Shown: in pieces, positions 63,747-64,000 of the stretch | Numbering within the stretch: position 1 is the first letter of the stretch | Layout: each line of letters opens with the position of its first letter | DNA from: Ruminococcus sp. | GTDB lineage: Bacteria; Bacillota; Clostridia; Oscillospirales; Ruminococcaceae | Direction: 5' to 3' | DNA: 64,000 bases | Assembly: GCA_017462565.1 (NCBI GenBank) | Contig: JAFTQW010000063.1 | Location: forward strand, 62,001-126,000 | Notes under the pieces: model-generated | Database searches by the model: none | What the model was told of the DNA's origin: nothing | What the model saw: only the letters and a program-made list of their open reading frames with translations | Position numbers and translations under genes: made by a program

Positions 63747-64000
63747 ATGGGTATGACAATGACTCAAAAAATTCTTGCGGCTCATGCAGGACTTGATTCG
63801 GTTCAGGCAGGACAGCTTATCCTCGCCAACCTTGATTTAGTCCTCGGCAACGATATCACATCACCCGTTGCTATAAAGGAGTTCGCAAAGCTGAATAAAG
63901 CCAGCGTTTTCGATAAGGATAAGGTGACCATGGTAATGGATCACTTCGCTCCTAACAAGGACATCAAAGCTGCTGAACAGTGCAAAATGTGCCGTGATTT
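63747..64000 (+). CDS. leuC: 3-isopropylmalate dehydratase large subunit, 5' part only
   Basis: A partial gene cut by the right edge; 84 residues are present. The translation [15 protein letters not shown] followed by [19 protein letters not shown] and [19 protein letters not shown] is typical of the HacA/LeuC aconitase-type family. The next residues beyond the edge should include the Fe-S cysteines. AAAGGA lies 9 bp upstream of the ATG. With leuA it implies that leuD and leuB follow. Confidence 0.92.
   Translation, partial: MGMTMTQKILAAHAGLDSVQAGQLILANLDLVLGNDITSPVAIKEFAKLNKASVFDKDKVTMVMDHFAPNKDIKAAEQCKMCRD

Overview
The window looks like a chromosomal segment of a low-to-moderate-GC Gram-positive anaerobe of the class Clostridia, most likely a Ruminococcus-type member of the Oscillospiraceae. 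The evidence is AGGAGG-type ribosome binding sites with frequent TTG starts, TTGACA/TATAAT promoters, a T-box leader, an ECF transporter, an HPr protein with His15 and Ser46, the sporulation protease SpoIVB, a two-ASKHA-domain dehydratase activase, and a lipoprotein carrying what looks like a single cohesin-type domain. No rRNA, tRNA, phage, insertion sequence or CRISPR array was seen. The genus is inference; the class is fairly secure.

Layout: (1) 1-2.6 kb, minus strand: the start of an MBOAT acyltransferase gene and an MBL/beta-CASP nuclease-like protein. (2) 2.9-15.5 kb, plus strand: an 11-gene surface-glycan operon from one strong extended -10 promoter. It has a Wzm/Wzt-type ABC exporter, a coiled-coil methyltransferase and a coiled-coil partner, four GT4 glycosyltransferases (two are tandem duplicates), a polytopic GT-C-like protein, a GT2 polyprenyl-phosphate-sugar synthase-like protein and a flippase-like membrane protein. 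(3) 15.8-39.7 kb, almost all minus strand: a split dehydratase activase system; an operon of a DUF5711-like protein, CvpA, a ClpE-like ATPase and the cohesin-like lipoprotein; YfhO and TruA; the ECF energising module (EcfA1, EcfA2, EcfT); an RlmI-like methyltransferase, cytidine deaminase and a GlmM-like protein that has lost its catalytic motifs; then ruvC-ruvA-(SseB-like)-ruvB-(C39-like). (4) 40-54 kb, mixed: pheA, metH without a reactivation domain, glyS, purB, rimM-trmD, HPr, spoIVB and an esterase lipoprotein. (5) 54-64 kb, plus strand: a branched-chain amino-acid cluster, leuA (T-box), ilvB-ilvN (with an Ile/Val-rich leader peptide and a terminator), ilvC, ilvD and the start of leuC, with small unknown membrane or soluble genes between them.

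The most unusual signal is between genes. Two families of 160-180 bp hairpin elements and a third family of modular nested palindromes occur throughout. Within a family the internal core is conserved, but the terminal arms differ almost completely between copies while staying self-complementary in each copy. Apical stems also change in a compensatory way. This points to selection on, or copying through, a folded form. Other points worth a second look are the GlmM-like pseudoenzyme, the Gram-positive parallel to the O9a-type methyl-capped, ABC-exported glycan system, and the two different attenuation mechanisms (T-box for leuA, candidate leader peptide for ilvBN) used side by side in one pathway.
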